From assembly GCA_030532515.1 (NCBI GenBank), contig JAUNKY010000005.1:1-64000 (forward strand): a stretch of 64,000 bases of DNA. Reading direction: 5' to 3'. Made by a program: the position numbers and the translations under genes. Below the pieces are notes generated by a model. The model saw only the letters and a program-made list of their open reading frames with translations. It did no database searches and was not told where the DNA came from. Origin of the DNA: Actinomycetaceae bacterium (lineage in GTDB: Bacteria > Actinomycetota > Actinomycetes > Actinomycetales > Actinomycetaceae). Below are positions 1-8,847 of the stretch, in pieces (the stretch's first letter is position 1; each line of letters begins with the position of its first letter).

Positions 1-51
1 CAGGGATTAACCTACACCTGAAACAACTCACAACAACTTGACACCCACCGG

Positions 52-178
52 AAAGGCGTTTCCCATGCGAATTGGGGGAGCAAACGGGCTCATTTCGCAT
101 ACGAAAGCGGTTTCCCGTGCGAATTGAGAGGGCAAACGAGCTCATTTCGCATACGAAAGCGGTTTCCCGTGCGAATTG
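52..178. repeat. hairpin repeat array A (2.5 copies)
   Basis: Copies lie at 93-126 and 145-178, 52 bp apart, with a right half-copy at about 52-75. Each full copy is an imperfect inverted repeat: arms TTCGCAtacGAAA and TTTCccgTGCGAA around a GCGG centre. Spacers of about 18 bp (GNGGGCAAACGNGCTCA) are also conserved between copies, so the tandem unit is larger than the hairpin. The same element recurs in three copies at 61441-61576. The type resembles REP-like intergenic palindromes. Function is unknown. Confidence 0.85.
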
Positions 179-192
179 GGGGATTGTTCCTA

Positions 193-252
193 TTGTTTGG
201 CTTCTTTTTGATGCGGGAACGGCCGTTCCCGCATCAAAAAGAAGCCAAACAA
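193..252. repeat. perfect 60-bp palindrome without loop
   Basis: Bases 193-222 and 223-252 are exact reverse complements with no spacer between them; the centre reads GGGAACGGCCGTTCCC. Each arm carries CTTCTTTTT on the outside of the left half and AAAAAGAAG on the outside of the right half. That is the reverse of what a bidirectional rho-independent terminator needs (A-tract, stem, T-tract). It could be a cruciform-forming site, a protein-binding or recombination site, or a repeat element. It lies 52 bp before the flippase gene. Confidence 0.9.
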
Positions 253-304
253 AGGTGACAAAGTTAAAGGTGTAACCTTCTTAATGAGAGCTCAGTATCA
301 TTGA

Positions 305-1612
305 GTGCTTTCAATAAAGACCAGTAAACTAGAAGACGTGAAGATCGCAGAGCTAAAGACAAGACTTGAGAGCCTAAACCAATCCTCCCCGTTCCTAAAA
401 CATATCCTTACCCTGGTATCAGGAACCGCCGGAGCCCAAATCGTAGTGTTCTTCATGATGATGATCATTACCCGCCTCTTCACCAAAGAAACCTTGGGTG
501 AACTGGGCGTATACAACTCGGTAGTGGCCGCTATAGCCTTAATCGCCGCAGGACGCTACGACCTGGCCATCATGTTAGAAAAAGACGAATCCCACGCGAA
601 ACAAGTCTTCAAACTCGGCTTTAGTCTCATCATAGGCTTCGCGTTTATCTCTTCACTCGTCGCCTGGCTACTCCAAGACATAGCTCGCCAATACTATTCA
701 GAAGCTGTAGCCACCTGGCTACCCCTGGCTGGCGTCACCGTATTCTTCCTCTCAGGAGCCACCCTCTTACAGTTTTGGTACAACCGTAAAAGCGACTACA
801 AAACCATTGCCCTCAACCGCGTCCAACAACAAATCGGCGCCAACGGCGGACAAGTAGCCTTTGGTTTCGCCGGACAAAACACTCTCTTCGGACTGTGGGC
901 CGGACAGACCCTTGGACAGGCATTCGCCTTCTTTAACCTAGGGATCAGAGCTAAAGACCTGCGAAAAATCGACACCTCGAAATCCCCCGGGCTGCTGCAT
1001 TTTGCGAAGAAACACTGGAAGATGCCAGTTCTTAACGGCCCCAATGCTTTTGTCGACGCGCTGCGTAACCTGGGCATTCCCATCCTTATCGGCGCAGTCT
1101 CACTGGGATCATTAGGTGAATACAAAATCGCTGAAGCAGTAGTAATGATCCCCGTAGGCTTATTCACCGGTGCCATCAGCCAAGTATTCTTCCAAAAACT
1201 CTCTCAAGTAGAACGCGGCAGTATGCAAAAAGAAATCGCGCGTGCTATCAAAAGCGCGTTCTTAGTGGGCATTATTCCTTTTGCACTGCTATATGTGCTT
1301 GCTCCATGGCTGATTCCCATCCTCTTTGGAGCCCAGTTCACGCAGGCAGGTCACTTCGTCCAAGCCCTAATTCCTTGGCTGTTCATGACGCTGATGACCT
1401 CGCCGATTTCAAACATGTTTATCGTCACTGGCAACCAAAGCTGGCTACTGGGCTTCGCCGTAATCTACACGGTAGCGCCCCTCAGTTGGCTGTACTTTTC
1501 TACGCTGGCCCTGCTGTCCACAATTTACATTCTGGGGGCTATCATGGCTGTTTGCCTGCTCGGAATGCTGACTCTTTCCCTGTTAGCAGCCCGCAAATAC
1601 GACCGGAGCTGA
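305..1612 (+). CDS. Wzx-type polysaccharide flippase
   Basis: A polytopic membrane protein of 435 residues with about 12 hydrophobic segments, of the MATE-like/MurJ-like polysaccharide transporter superfamily. The first helix region (residues about 33-60) carries the usual pattern of this family: a TLVSGTAGAQ segment followed by ITRLFTKETLGELGVYNS and a RYDLAI motif. It would flip undecaprenyl-linked oligosaccharide units across the membrane. The start is GTG with only a weak purine stretch upstream; an in-frame GTG at 338 is possible. It opens the polysaccharide locus and is tail-to-tail with the next gene. Its presence beside an ABC exporter (21550-23164) suggests two export routes. Confidence 0.85.
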   Translation: MLSIKTSKLEDVKIAELKTRLESLNQSSPFLKHILTLVSGTAGAQIVVFFMMMIITRLFTKETLGELGVYNSVVAAIALIAAGRYDLAIMLEKDESHAKQVFKLGFSLIIGFAFISSLVAWLLQDIARQYYSEAVATWLPLAGVTVFFLSGATLLQFWYNRKSDYKTIALNRVQQQIGANGGQVAFGFAGQNTLFGLWAGQTLGQAFAFFNLGIRAKDLRKIDTSKSPGLLHFAKKHWKMPVLNGPNAFVDALRNLGIPILIGAVSLGSLGEYKIAEAVVMIPVGLFTGAISQVFFQKLSQVERGSMQKEIARAIKSAFLVGIIPFALLYVLAPWLIPILFGAQFTQAGHFVQALIPWLFMTLMTSPISNMFIVTGNQSWLLGFAVIYTVAPLSWLYFSTLALLSTIYILGAIMAVCLLGMLTLSLLAARKYDRS

Positions 1613-1613
1613 A

Positions 1614-2606
1614 CTAAACTAGCGACTGGTAGATTTCTTCTAAACGCGCCACCACCTGCGCAGGATGGTGATTAGCTAAAACCCAATCGCGGCGCTCCTG
1701 AGAAGCGGCGTCAGTATCTCCAGTTGCTAAGAAATCAACGACCCATTTTGCAATCGCATCCACATCGCGGGGGAGGGGCTTATTAGCGTCCTCGGGAAAA
1801 TCTACGTCCTGAATCTGCACCTGCTTAACCGGCGCCTGCTCAATCGACTGCCCCACCAACAGCGGCCGCCCCAAAGCCAACGTTTGATAATCAGTCATAG
1901 TCATCGTGGCGTACTTCAACTGACCGACCACTAAACTAGCCGACCCCAAGAACTGCGCGAACTGATGTAAATCCATCAGCGGATGCAACACCACCCCAAG
2001 CTCGCGCGCCTGCTGCGCATGCGTACCCCAATCCAAACCGTGCACTTCAAAACCAGCTTGCACCAACTGTTGCGCCAACGGCAGCAACAAATCCAACCCC
2101 TTCGTATCATCCCAACGCGAAGAAAAAATCACCCGCCCAGGCACCACAGAAACTTCGGGAACCGCAAAGAACTCAGCTGGCAGCGGATTTGGCAGCCACT
2201 GCGCGTCAGGACGGACAGATTGCACCCACGCCAGCAAATCCGGAGTAGCACAAATCACCGCATCAGCGCGGCGCAAAGACTTAGAAATCACCTGCCGCAA
2301 ACCAGGCTTTTGCCAATCTTTACGCACATCCGAACCATGCAAATGCAACACGAAGGGCTGCTTACCCCACCCGTAGTAGCCATTCGCGGCGTAATGCAGA
2401 TGCACAATATCCACCTGGCGACGCTCTTTCAGCCACTTCGCCAAATCCTGCAACCGCGTGAGAATCACCTTCGCCGGATTGCCACGCCCCACTGGAATAC
2501 GCCGCAGGGACCAGGCTTTCCCCTCCTGGCGCGCGTGCGCCACCAACGTGGAAGGAACGTTTGCAACTTCGTTAATATGAACTACTCTTGTAGCGGCAGA
2601 GTACAT
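1614..2606 (-). CDS. GT-B glycosyltransferase (GT4-like)
   Basis: A protein of 330 residues with a GT4-like layout: an N-terminal half with HLHGSDVRKDW and a RADAVICATPDLL stretch typical of the domain junction, then VIFSSRWDDTKGLDLLLPLA opening the C-terminal Rossmann domain. It is short for GT4 and I do not see a clear E-x7-E motif; DYQTLALGRPLLV sits in its place. Two ATGs compete. The one at 2606 is preferred, because AGGGGTG lies six bases before it, inside the end of the upstream gene. The ATG at 2621 has no such site. It is translationally coupled to the asparagine-synthase-like gene. Substrate is unknown. Confidence 0.8.
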   Translation of the reverse strand: MYSAATRVVHINEVANVPSTLVAHARQEGKAWSLRRIPVGRGNPAKVILTRLQDLAKWLKERRQVDIVHLHYAANGYYGWGKQPFVLHLHGSDVRKDWQKPGLRQVISKSLRRADAVICATPDLLAWVQSVRPDAQWLPNPLPAEFFAVPEVSVVPGRVIFSSRWDDTKGLDLLLPLAQQLVQAGFEVHGLDWGTHAQQARELGVVLHPLMDLHQFAQFLGSASLVVGQLKYATMTMTDYQTLALGRPLLVGQSIEQAPVKQVQIQDVDFPEDANKPLPRDVDAIAKWVVDFLATGDTDAASQERRDWVLANHHPAQVVARLEEIYQSLV

Positions 2607-2610
2607 GCGT

Positions 2611-4224
2611 TCACCCCTCATATGGTGGCATTACCTGCGAGCCAGGCACCCACTGGTCCGCCAGGAACAAATCCGCATAAATCCCGAATAAAGTGGCGCC
2701 GCCAGCCAGCTTCAACGCCAGCTTCGCCTTGGGAATATCCGCGACCAGCGCGTGGAAACCCATCGGATGGTTAAGTTGGGTGCGGACACTTAACGCATGA
2801 TTCGCCAACTTTAGCAGGTGAGTTTTCTCGAGGGCGGTGCGCACCACTTGCACTGCCCCTGAAGGTAGGTTCTGCACGGCGCCCTTAAAGTAGGCTAATT
2901 CATTGCCACTAATTTTCGCATAAAGCTCATTCGCATAGCGTACGTATTCGACGCGGACTCCTTCATGGAACTGTTGGGGCGCATTGATCCACACTTCCCA
3001 CACACGCCGTTCGTACATGGGGAAAGCCCAGTCGAAACCAAAGTATTCGTAGGCGCGTACCGAGTTCGAAATATACTTCGCCTGGCGCTCACTAATGTTA
3101 ATCCCCACCATCGTTTCTAACCGGTTTTCCGCAGTCTTCCCCGTCCAGTAGTCGCGCAACAAGTGAGTGAGTTTATTAACCGTATAGAACGTGGCCGCGT
3201 CTTTGGGATTACCCTGCAAAATGCCGTGGTGGTCGATGCAGAGTTTGACCACGTCACGTTTAGTGAAAGTACGTTCTGGTTCAGCACACCATTCGTCGTG
3301 TTCGTTACCCACAATAGTGTGACCGGGAAGCACAATCGCTCCTGCTTCAACCTGCGGATGCTGTTGTAACTGCGTTAGCGCATACCAGTCTTGGATATGC
3401 GGCAGAGCTTGGCCCGTCCAAGTGGCCTTTAAAAAACCTTCTGCCTCACGCCACTTCGCCGCCATCTCAGCAGGTTTGAGCTCTACTAGAATCCAATCAA
3501 ACCCTAAACCACGGGCAACTTCCTCAGAAATACCTGCTTCCGTAGAACCAGGCTGGCCATAAGTGAAGCACAGTACGTTAGGGGCATTAAGCTCTTTCAA
3601 AACTGCCAGTAGCAACCGAGAATCTGCGCCACCAGAAAGTGGGATCAACAGTTGGCGTCCCTTAGCTTCATCCAAGGTGAACTGAAAGGCTTTTAGCAGC
3701 TCAGCATGGAAAAGATCTAAAAATTCTTCAGTAGAAAGTTTTTCAATTTCAGCCAACTCAGTTCCAGCAGCGGCGCGGATAGTTTCAATCAGTGGCGTTT
3801 GCGTGACCTCACCGTGCTTAGCTAGCTTTGTGATCGCCCCGTAGCGGGCAGAAAAAACGTTCTCTAAAAGCGTGTCAGCGCCCAGTACGTATCCAAAATG
3901 CCGAAACTCTGCGGCAGCGTCTTTATTAAGTTTAAGTTCTGGGTGAGCCGCAATTAAAGCATTCACATCCGCAGCAACCTCCCAGCCTGACTCCGTCTGC
4001 AGGTACAGGAGTGGAAGGGAACGAGCCTGGTCGCAGAGCAGGAGTGCCTCATCATCTTTAACGATGATGGCTCCCCAGTTGCCTTTTTGTGCCACCGCCC
4101 ACTGCCAGGGGTCGTTAGTGTTAACGTCAATCGGAAGCTGCCCGCTAATGGTAGCTTGCCAGTAGATTGTGCCTAGCTGATGCTCAATTACAAGCCAATT
4201 AGCAGCGTCTAGGACTTGGATCAT
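2611..4224 (-). CDS. asparagine-synthase-like ATP-dependent amidotransferase domain protein
   Basis: A protein of 537 residues that aligns in layout with AsnB-type asparagine synthetases. An N-terminal class-II glutaminase-like half (about 1-160) is followed by a PP-loop ATP pyrophosphatase with PLSGGADSRLLLAVL near residue 195. The glutaminase nucleophile, normally Cys2, is missing: the protein starts M-I-Q. A glutamine-dependent reaction is therefore unlikely. By family knowledge such proteins adenylate a carboxylate and then amidate it or transfer an amine. In this locus the likely target is a uronic acid carboxylate or an amino substituent of the glycan, which is inference. It is the first gene of a two-gene leftward unit and diverges from the DUF6541 gene at 4343. 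Confidence 0.8.
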   Translation of the reverse strand: MIQVLDAANWLVIEHQLGTIYWQATISGQLPIDVNTNDPWQWAVAQKGNWGAIIVKDDEALLLCDQARSLPLLYLQTESGWEVAADVNALIAAHPELKLNKDAAAEFRHFGYVLGADTLLENVFSARYGAITKLAKHGEVTQTPLIETIRAAAGTELAEIEKLSTEEFLDLFHAELLKAFQFTLDEAKGRQLLIPLSGGADSRLLLAVLKELNAPNVLCFTYGQPGSTEAGISEEVARGLGFDWILVELKPAEMAAKWREAEGFLKATWTGQALPHIQDWYALTQLQQHPQVEAGAIVLPGHTIVGNEHDEWCAEPERTFTKRDVVKLCIDHHGILQGNPKDAATFYTVNKLTHLLRDYWTGKTAENRLETMVGINISERQAKYISNSVRAYEYFGFDWAFPMYERRVWEVWINAPQQFHEGVRVEYVRYANELYAKISGNELAYFKGAVQNLPSGAVQVVRTALEKTHLLKLANHALSVRTQLNHPMGFHALVADIPKAKLALKLAGGATLFGIYADLFLADQWVPGSQVMPPYEG

Positions 4225-4256
4225 GGGGGCTCCGATCGTTCCGATAGCAGTGTGAG

Positions 4257-4262
4257 TATAAT
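4257..4262 (+). promoter_or_regulatory. candidate -10 box for the 4343 gene
   Basis: TATAAT lies in the 118-bp divergent gap between the asparagine-synthase-like gene and the DUF6541 gene. No good -35 hexamer is placed 16-18 bases upstream, so the call rests on the hexamer alone. It would give a leader of about 75 bases. Confidence 0.3.
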
Positions 4263-4342
4263 AAGTTTAGCTAAGAATCCGCCGATAAAGGGTAATCTAA
4301 CGCTTCAGGGCGGTTTATCCGGAGCATTAGGACGAAAATAGT

Positions 4343-6382
4343 ATGACTGGACTTTGGTACATTTTGGGAGTTAGTTTAGCTTCTCTTCTAGTAGTCTATG
4401 TACCCTCTGTACTGATGCTCCGCTCTTTAGGAATCAAAGGGTACTTACTATTTGGGATTGCCCCCGCCTGGTCAGCTGGCGTCTCTACCGCAGCTTCCTT
4501 AGTTTTCAGTAAACTGGGGATCTTCTGGAACCTCCAAAACTACTTAGCATTCAACTTAGTAGCACTTTTGCTGTGCTTCGGGATTGGCAGAATCCTCATC
4601 GGTAAACGCCTTGCAGACAGCGAAGAAGGCACGGAAGAAGTGCCCGTAGCCCAGGGAAAAACTGGGATAATCGCCACGGGAGTCCTGTTAATCTTAGGGA
4701 GCTTACTGTACTGGCTACCTACCATCTGGGGGATTGACCTAAATCTACCCGCACAGCAAAATGACTCTACCTTCCACCTATCGGCTTTAATGACTATCGT
4801 CCAAACGGGGGATGCCTCACCGCTGACAGCGTTTTCTAGCCTCTATGGTCTTTCTGAAGTTTCCGTAACCTATCCAGCAGTATGGCACCAGCTGGGAGCA
4901 CTTTTCGCCACCGAACAAACCGTGGTACAAGTTGCTAAAGCCCTACAACTAACCGTAGCTTTCCTCTGGCTGGCGAATATCAGCATCCTCACTACAGTTG
5001 CGCTGCCACGCCTTTGGGGAGCCGGACCATTAGCAATCGCAGTAGCCCAAATCATCCCTATCTTCCCCGTCTATTACCACGTCGCCATCCCACTTTGGCC
5101 AAACGCCTGGGGGATCGCGTTACTACCCGGGGTTGTGGCCGCGGTACTTACTGCTTTTAGAAACTATCGTTATTACCCGCGCGGACAGCGCCGCATTCGC
5201 CGTAACTTAACGATGCAACTGACGGTTGTAATACTGGGGATTCTTGGTATCACCGCCGCCTACCCGCCAGCGGCTTTCTCACTGATTGTAGTACTTTCTG
5301 GCGGCATCCTAGTTGCTGTCTTCAGAGTGCTACACTCTAGCCTAAAAATGCGCACTAAGATTGCGATCCTCATTGTTGGACTAATAGCTGGCGCGTTCTT
5401 CACCATTTTTGTTTCTCAAAACCAATCCATCAACTGGCTATTTGGGCGCTCAGCAGACATCAACTGGGAAAACCTAGGATTCAAAGCCTGGGCCGTATTC
5501 TCACTGGCCCCCAGCGGCGGGGGCAGCTTGGCATATAAACTGATTATCACCCTGTGGGGCGCCCTCAGCGTCTTAGGGGTAATCCTCAGCTGGCGCAACC
5601 GCTATACCCGCTGGGTCAGTGTCTCTTGGACTATCGCCCTGCTCTTAGTATCCGCAACTTTGATCCCCCTACCGCTGATTACTAACCTCACCGCAATCTG
5701 GTACTACGGCTCCTACCGGCTAATGCCAGTCATGGCAATTTTGTCGATTATTGCCATGACAGTGGGCATAAACGCACTGCTTCGCAAAACACTGAACTTG
5801 ACTCGCAAATTTACCGCTAGCGGCATTGAACCCGCGGCCTATAAGAGCCTCCTGATTATCATTTCCTTCGTGCTGGTAATCGCCAATGGCGCCCTTAGCT
5901 GGGAACCACGCGCTAAGAAAGCTACCGAACTTTACAAGCCACTTTTAGGGCAGACTGTATACATGGCAGACAGTGAAGAACTGAAAATGATTTTCAGAGC
6001 TAAAGACGTTCTCACCGAGGATAAACTGCTGATCGGGGAAGCCTCTACCGGGGCCGCCCTAGTCTACATTGTCAGCGGACACCCAGTAGTTTACAAGCAG
6101 GTAACCTTCGGATCCGTAGATAACGCTGACCCAGATGCCGGCTACTTGGCAGTCAACTTTGAAAACTACAAAACTGATCCACACGTTTGCGAACTGGTAA
6201 ACAAATACCAAATCGGTTACTTCTACGCAGACCGCACCCAGATCTTCAACCACAAGCAGCAAAAAGACCGCGCACAGGGCCTTTTCGGAGTAGTTTTAGA
6301 TCCCCAAGACTTCATTCTTCTGGACAAGGGCGGTACCGCCGAACTCTACAAGTTCGTAGGCTGCGACCAGCAAAAACCGTAA
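4343..6382 (+). CDS. DUF6541 polytopic membrane protein (copy 1)
   Basis: A membrane protein of 679 residues with about 13 hydrophobic segments and a C-terminal extracytoplasmic domain (about 530-679). It matches the DUF6541 pattern of actinobacterial surface-glycan loci: an N-terminal two-helix unit, then NDSTFHLSALM near residue 138 on the outer face, which resembles the acidic first-loop motif of GT-C transferases. A paralogue lies at 16454-18457, with the same D-x2-FHL motif and the same tail motif VC-x3-NK-x2-I-x-YFY-x-D. A role as a polyprenyl-sugar-dependent glycosyltransferase is a reasonable inference, not shown. AGGA stands 11 bases before the ATG. Confidence 0.75.
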   Translation: MTGLWYILGVSLASLLVVYVPSVLMLRSLGIKGYLLFGIAPAWSAGVSTAASLVFSKLGIFWNLQNYLAFNLVALLLCFGIGRILIGKRLADSEEGTEEVPVAQGKTGIIATGVLLILGSLLYWLPTIWGIDLNLPAQQNDSTFHLSALMTIVQTGDASPLTAFSSLYGLSEVSVTYPAVWHQLGALFATEQTVVQVAKALQLTVAFLWLANISILTTVALPRLWGAGPLAIAVAQIIPIFPVYYHVAIPLWPNAWGIALLPGVVAAVLTAFRNYRYYPRGQRRIRRNLTMQLTVVILGILGITAAYPPAAFSLIVVLSGGILVAVFRVLHSSLKMRTKIAILIVGLIAGAFFTIFVSQNQSINWLFGRSADINWENLGFKAWAVFSLAPSGGGSLAYKLIITLWGALSVLGVILSWRNRYTRWVSVSWTIALLLVSATLIPLPLITNLTAIWYYGSYRLMPVMAILSIIAMTVGINALLRKTLNLTRKFTASGIEPAAYKSLLIIISFVLVIANGALSWEPRAKKATELYKPLLGQTVYMADSEELKMIFRAKDVLTEDKLLIGEASTGAALVYIVSGHPVVYKQVTFGSVDNADPDAGYLAVNFENYKTDPHVCELVNKYQIGYFYADRTQIFNHKQQKDRAQGLFGVVLDPQDFILLDKGGTAELYKFVGCDQQKP

Positions 6383-6387
6383 ACTAA

Positions 6388-7653
6388 CTAGTTTTCATTA
6401 AGCAGGTTAGAAATAGTAGCTGCCATGTCAGAATACTGTTTTTCTGCATTGGCGTACTGATCCCAAATCTCCGTGGCACGCTCGCTTAACTGCGCATACG
6501 CTGACGCGCCCCCATCAATCACCGCAGCGATTTGGGCAGCCAAATCCTTACCGGAACATTCAATGGGGAGCGTCCGCCCATTTTCACCGTGATGGACGAT
6601 CTCGGCAGTGCCACCCGCGCGGGTAGCGACCACCGGGATTCCATTGGCCAATGCTTCCATAATCGTCACGGGAACGCCCTCGCCAGAAGAAGAATTAACG
6701 AAAATATGTGCGTCTGCGGTCTTTAAAAAGTCTTGCACTTCTTGGTTACTCATGTGTCCGGTTAAAGTTACCCGACTGCGCAAACCTTTTTCATCCACAT
6801 ACTTTTGCATCGCGTTAAAACGAGCCTTATCGAACTCTCCGATATGCGTCCACGTCACCTGGTAGCCAAGCTTCTCTAACTCAGCAACCGCATCCGCAAT
6901 CAGATGGACCCGCTTGTAGGCCGCCATATGAGAGACACTCACTAAGTTAGTTGGCGTACCCAAAGCTGGGCGCTGCCGCTTAGACACCGGCACACCTAAA
7001 CGCTTCACCTTCACTTTGTTCGCATATTGGGGGAAACGCTCAGTTAAGAACCGCGCAGCATAGTTGGAAATCGGGTAGACTTCATCAACTTTTGCCAGCA
7101 GGAAGTCTCTGCCCGGAATGTATTTGTTGGGAGTATCGTCCTCGTCTACGTCATAGGCGTGGGCGCGGGAAATGAGCTTTACCTTTTTACCAGCAAGCAG
7201 CTCTTGCTTAATCAGATTGGCAACTACCACCCCGGTGTAGAACCAGTAGGAATAGATTACGACTGAATCAAACTGTGCCAAGTTAGCGGTCTTTAACTGG
7301 TCGCGTACCCGCTGGTAAACGTCTATGGCATTCGAGAAAAAACGCAAATCCATCGCTAAATGCTTAAAAGTGCGTTTGCGGCTCACCCGCAGATAAGCAG
7401 CTTTAGGGGCTAACAGAGCAGGCAGGTGGCGAGCTAAGACCAGCCACTTATTGGTTAGCTGCGCTTTAGAAGCTAAGAAAGCTTGCGCATGTGCCGGAAT
7501 CTGCCGGGTCATTTCTGCACCGGCTTCTAAACGCATCGGAATAAAGAAAATCTGGTCGGCGCTGGCCTGAATATGCGGAAGCTCTTGCTCAAAGAACTCC
7601 TCGCCAACTTCGAACGGAAAAGCGTCAGTTAAAACAATCAGCGCAGTTTTCAT
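6388..7653 (-). CDS. GT4 family glycosyltransferase
   Basis: A retaining GT-B enzyme of 421 residues. The C-terminal domain has the donor-binding signature EGVPVTIMEALANGIPVVA (E-x7-E) near residue 345, with VSVSHMAAYKRVHLIADAV opening that domain at about 230. The N-terminal half starts ALIVLTDAFPFEVGEEFFEQE, common in capsule GT4 enzymes. It ends five bases from the convergent DUF6541 gene with no terminator between them. Its start overlaps the stop of the upstream glycosyltransferase by four bases (ATGA), so the two are co-translated. Donor and acceptor are unknown. Confidence 0.85.
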   Translation of the reverse strand: MKTALIVLTDAFPFEVGEEFFEQELPHIQASADQIFFIPMRLEAGAEMTRQIPAHAQAFLASKAQLTNKWLVLARHLPALLAPKAAYLRVSRKRTFKHLAMDLRFFSNAIDVYQRVRDQLKTANLAQFDSVVIYSYWFYTGVVVANLIKQELLAGKKVKLISRAHAYDVDEDDTPNKYIPGRDFLLAKVDEVYPISNYAARFLTERFPQYANKVKVKRLGVPVSKRQRPALGTPTNLVSVSHMAAYKRVHLIADAVAELEKLGYQVTWTHIGEFDKARFNAMQKYVDEKGLRSRVTLTGHMSNQEVQDFLKTADAHIFVNSSSGEGVPVTIMEALANGIPVVATRAGGTAEIVHHGENGRTLPIECSGKDLAAQIAAVIDGGASAYAQLSERATEIWDQYANAEKQYSDMAATISNLLNEN

Positions 7654-8741
7654 ATGTCACTTCCCTCCGTTAGTACTGCCGCCACTTGCATAGCGCGTGC
7701 AGTCCAAGTGTTACGCTCGCGGGTTTCTCTAACTTGTTTTTCCATCTGCGCAACCCAAGTCAGGTCTTGTAAGGCTGCTAGCTTTTCACGAATAGCGTTA
7801 GTGTCATAATCGACAGTCCAACCGCAGTCGTTTGCAACTACGAACTTTCCGGCCAAAGTGTTTGTGGAAGCCAGAACAGGACGCAGGTTCCCCAGGTAGT
7901 CGAATAGCTTAATCGGGACTGCGAACTCACGGTATTCGTCTGGTTCCATAACTAGTGAGCAAACATTTGCCTTGGCAAATAGGGGGATAAGCCCGGCTCC
8001 TGACTGGTGGACAACCGTAATATTTTCAGACATAAACGGAGCGTAGTCAGCTTGGTTAGCTTCCCACATTGCCTGGGAAGTGCAGATCGTTAGTTCAACA
8101 TTATCTAAAGAACTAACTGCTTCAAGTAGCTTATGAATCTTATAGTGAGAGCCAATTCCTCCGATGTAGAGCAGGGAAAGCTTGTCAGTAGGAATCGGTG
8201 AATCCGCCTCTGGACAGCCAGGAGGCAAAGCTAAGAACTTGTCTTTTGATACCAGGGGAACAAACTTACCCATCTCTAAAGAGGGTAAGAACACTTTTTT
8301 AAGGCTCTGGTTATACTTGCGCAGATCGTAGCGGTAGAGCTTGCGCATGAAGAAAGCCAGGGGCTGTTTTACAAGTTCAAGGTAGGTATCGAAAGCCCAG
8401 TAAATGTCCCGGTAGAAAACCCCGCCATTGATCCCATGTTTTTGACAGAAACGGAAGAAAGAGAAGTCTAAAAACAAGTGCGGGGGCAGGTGCTTAGGTT
8501 CAGTTAAAGCCGTAGGAATGGTGGCTGATTCAGAGTAGAGGAAAGCGAACTTTTCTCCTTGGCGAATCAGCTTCTTAACCTCCTTAATCCGCTGACGTCG
8601 TTCGGGGGCGTAGCCAGAGACTAAAAACACTTCATAACCCGCGTCTTGAAATGCCTGATACATCTTAACCGGACGAATCCCCGAACCAGAAGTGGCTTGA
8701 AAATTCAATGGATACGGCACATGGTAGATCATCTTGGGCAT
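7650..8741 (-). CDS. GT-B glycosyltransferase
   Basis: A protein of 363 residues resembling capsule glycosyltransferases of the GT4/GT1 fold. It begins MIYHVPYPLN with SGSGIRPVKMYQAFQDAGYEV (shown here only as landmarks: SGSGIRPVKM near 18-27), has GVFYRDIYWAFD around residue 115, and LLYIGGIGSHYKIHKLLEAV opening the C-terminal domain at about 190. A clear E-x7-E motif is not seen; EYREFAVPIKLFDYLGNLRP occupies the donor-site region. It is the first gene of a leftward pair with the GT4 gene at 6388 and diverges from the secreted epimerase-like gene. Specificity unknown. Confidence 0.8.
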   Translation of the reverse strand: MPKMIYHVPYPLNFQATSGSGIRPVKMYQAFQDAGYEVFLVSGYAPERRQRIKEVKKLIRQGEKFAFLYSESATIPTALTEPKHLPPHLFLDFSFFRFCQKHGINGGVFYRDIYWAFDTYLELVKQPLAFFMRKLYRYDLRKYNQSLKKVFLPSLEMGKFVPLVSKDKFLALPPGCPEADSPIPTDKLSLLYIGGIGSHYKIHKLLEAVSSLDNVELTICTSQAMWEANQADYAPFMSENITVVHQSGAGLIPLFAKANVCSLVMEPDEYREFAVPIKLFDYLGNLRPVLASTNTLAGKFVVANDCGWTVDYDTNAIREKLAALQDLTWVAQMEKQVRETRERNTWTARAMQVAAVLTEGSDI

Positions 8742-8847
8742 CGGAAAGAACCTTTCCTATCGGGAAACCAGACTGATAAAATAGCTGGCAGTGAATTCAT
8801 AGGCTATTTAAAAGCCTACTATATTTCCAATCATTTCAGGGAAAGCA

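Larger units (their letters stand above)
1..304. other. non-coding stretch at window start
   Basis: No convincing gene is seen before the flippase start at 305. The stretch holds two full and one half copy of a 52-bp-period hairpin repeat (about 52-178), then a perfect 60-bp palindrome (193-252), then about 50 bases of A/T-rich leader. An open frame of 67 codons (72-275) runs through the repeats and the palindrome and is explained by them, so it is not called as a gene. Bases 1-50 show nothing recognisable. Confidence 0.7.

Noticed and set aside
52..178. Short repeat array as a CRISPR
   Set aside because: Only two to three copies, spacers partly identical, repeats imperfectly palindromic, and no cas gene in the window.
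193..252. Palindrome as an ordinary bidirectional terminator
   Set aside because: T-run is before and A-run after the stem, the wrong order for either strand.
1983..2774. 263-codon plus-strand frame
   Set aside because: Lies opposite two well-supported genes; composition is His/Arg/Pro-rich with no family signature, a typical antisense shadow.
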